DNA from: Phaeodactylum tricornutum CCAP 1055/1
Taxonomy: Eukaryota > Bacillariophyta > Bacillariophyceae > Surirellales > Neidiaceae
Direction of reading: 5' to 3'
Assembly (NCBI RefSeq): GCF_000150955.2
Contig: NC_011672.1
Span: forward strand, 1 to 64,000
Length of the DNA: 64,000 nucleotides
In this document: one piece after another, positions 63,637 to 64,000 of the stretch
Numbering within the stretch: the stretch's first letter is position 1
How the letters are laid out: each line of letters begins with the position of its first letter
Program-made: the position numbers and the translations under genes
Notes under the pieces: model-generated
What the model was told of the DNA's origin: nothing
Databases searched by the model: none
What the model saw: the letters and a program-made list of their open reading frames with translations, nothing else

Positions 63637-64000
63637 GCAGCACATTTTATAGATACACAACAGGTTTTTCCCCTTTCGGTTTTCTGTAGCTGCCTACCGG
63701 TTGCTCTTTGGATGCTCCGTCGAGAAACCTACGGCCGAGCTTGATGCATGCCTCACAATCAATGGAAAAATACGTTGCAGTGAATGACAGACAAGCCGCG
63801 ATCCGCTACATTCAGCACGTCGGCGTACAATTGTAGATGCACAGTGGACTAGACTCCTAAAATCTCACTATGAATGATGCTAAGAAGTGAAGAGCAAATG
63901 GATTGTCACATTATTTGATATACAAACGCTTGTCCAAAGGTCGAGGCAGCACCGCTGTAGACCGAAACGAACTATCCCGCAAAGCATTCTACACGTCTTT
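63637..64000. other. 3' flank, nothing seen
   Basis: The last 364 bp hold no gene or repeat that I can support. Confidence 0.5.

Noticed and set aside
1-64000. CRISPR arrays, operons, Shine-Dalgarno sites and prophage
   Set aside because: The sequence is a eukaryotic nuclear chromosome end with spliced genes; no spaced direct-repeat array of CRISPR type was seen.

Overview
The window starts at a chromosome end. Bases 1-343 are a CCCTAA (TTAGGG) telomere array, followed by an ordinary nuclear gene landscape. Several things point to a diatom, most likely a pennate one such as Phaeodactylum tricornutum: short sparse GT-AG introns (74-158 bp in the ones resolved here), compact genes on both strands, Ty1/copia elements of the type expanded in diatoms, diatom-style LRR and CRAL-TRIO proteins, and a presequence with a 'QAF' motif resembling diatom plastid targeting. 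The species is an inference; the eukaryotic algal assignment is firm.

Layout. 1-7,719: telomere directly abutting a whole copia retroelement with LTRs in which I see no differences. 7,729-9,411: a three-exon membrane protein with cytosolic EF hands, whose stop codon lies nine bases from the LTR. 9.4-12.6 kb: gene-poor, with a decayed repeat (copy A) that reappears inverted at 57.6-59.1 kb (copy B). 12.6-47.7 kb: the gene-dense part. It holds a GT90 glycosyltransferase, a possible plastid protein, a broken short-chain dehydrogenase, a gamma-glutamylcyclotransferase-like protein, a CRAL-TRIO protein, a sulfotransferase, a SHAQKYF Myb factor, an amidohydrolase, a 725-residue protein I do not recognise, an alpha/beta hydrolase, an RRM protein, divergent ribosomal protein genes RPL26 and RPS3, a DCC-family protein, a polyQ-PH protein, a TPR protein, a serine-rich unknown and an LRR membrane protein with a coding minisatellite.

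47.7-60 kb is a transposon graveyard: a kinase relic, a Mutator-like repeat, a broken copia element with its flanking debris, and repeat copy B. Genes resume at 60 kb with a TPR-like protein and a type I phosphomannose isomerase.

The genes do not form one pathway. GT90, the sulfotransferase and mannose-6-phosphate isomerase could all feed glycan synthesis, but nothing in the sequence links them. RPL26/RPS3 is the only arrangement that looks co-regulated. The best-supported structural discovery is a 505-bp element at 40,660-41,164 with perfect 122-bp inverted ends and a perfect 9-bp target duplication, typical of Mutator-like transposons. A longer relative lies at about 48.6-49.4 kb.
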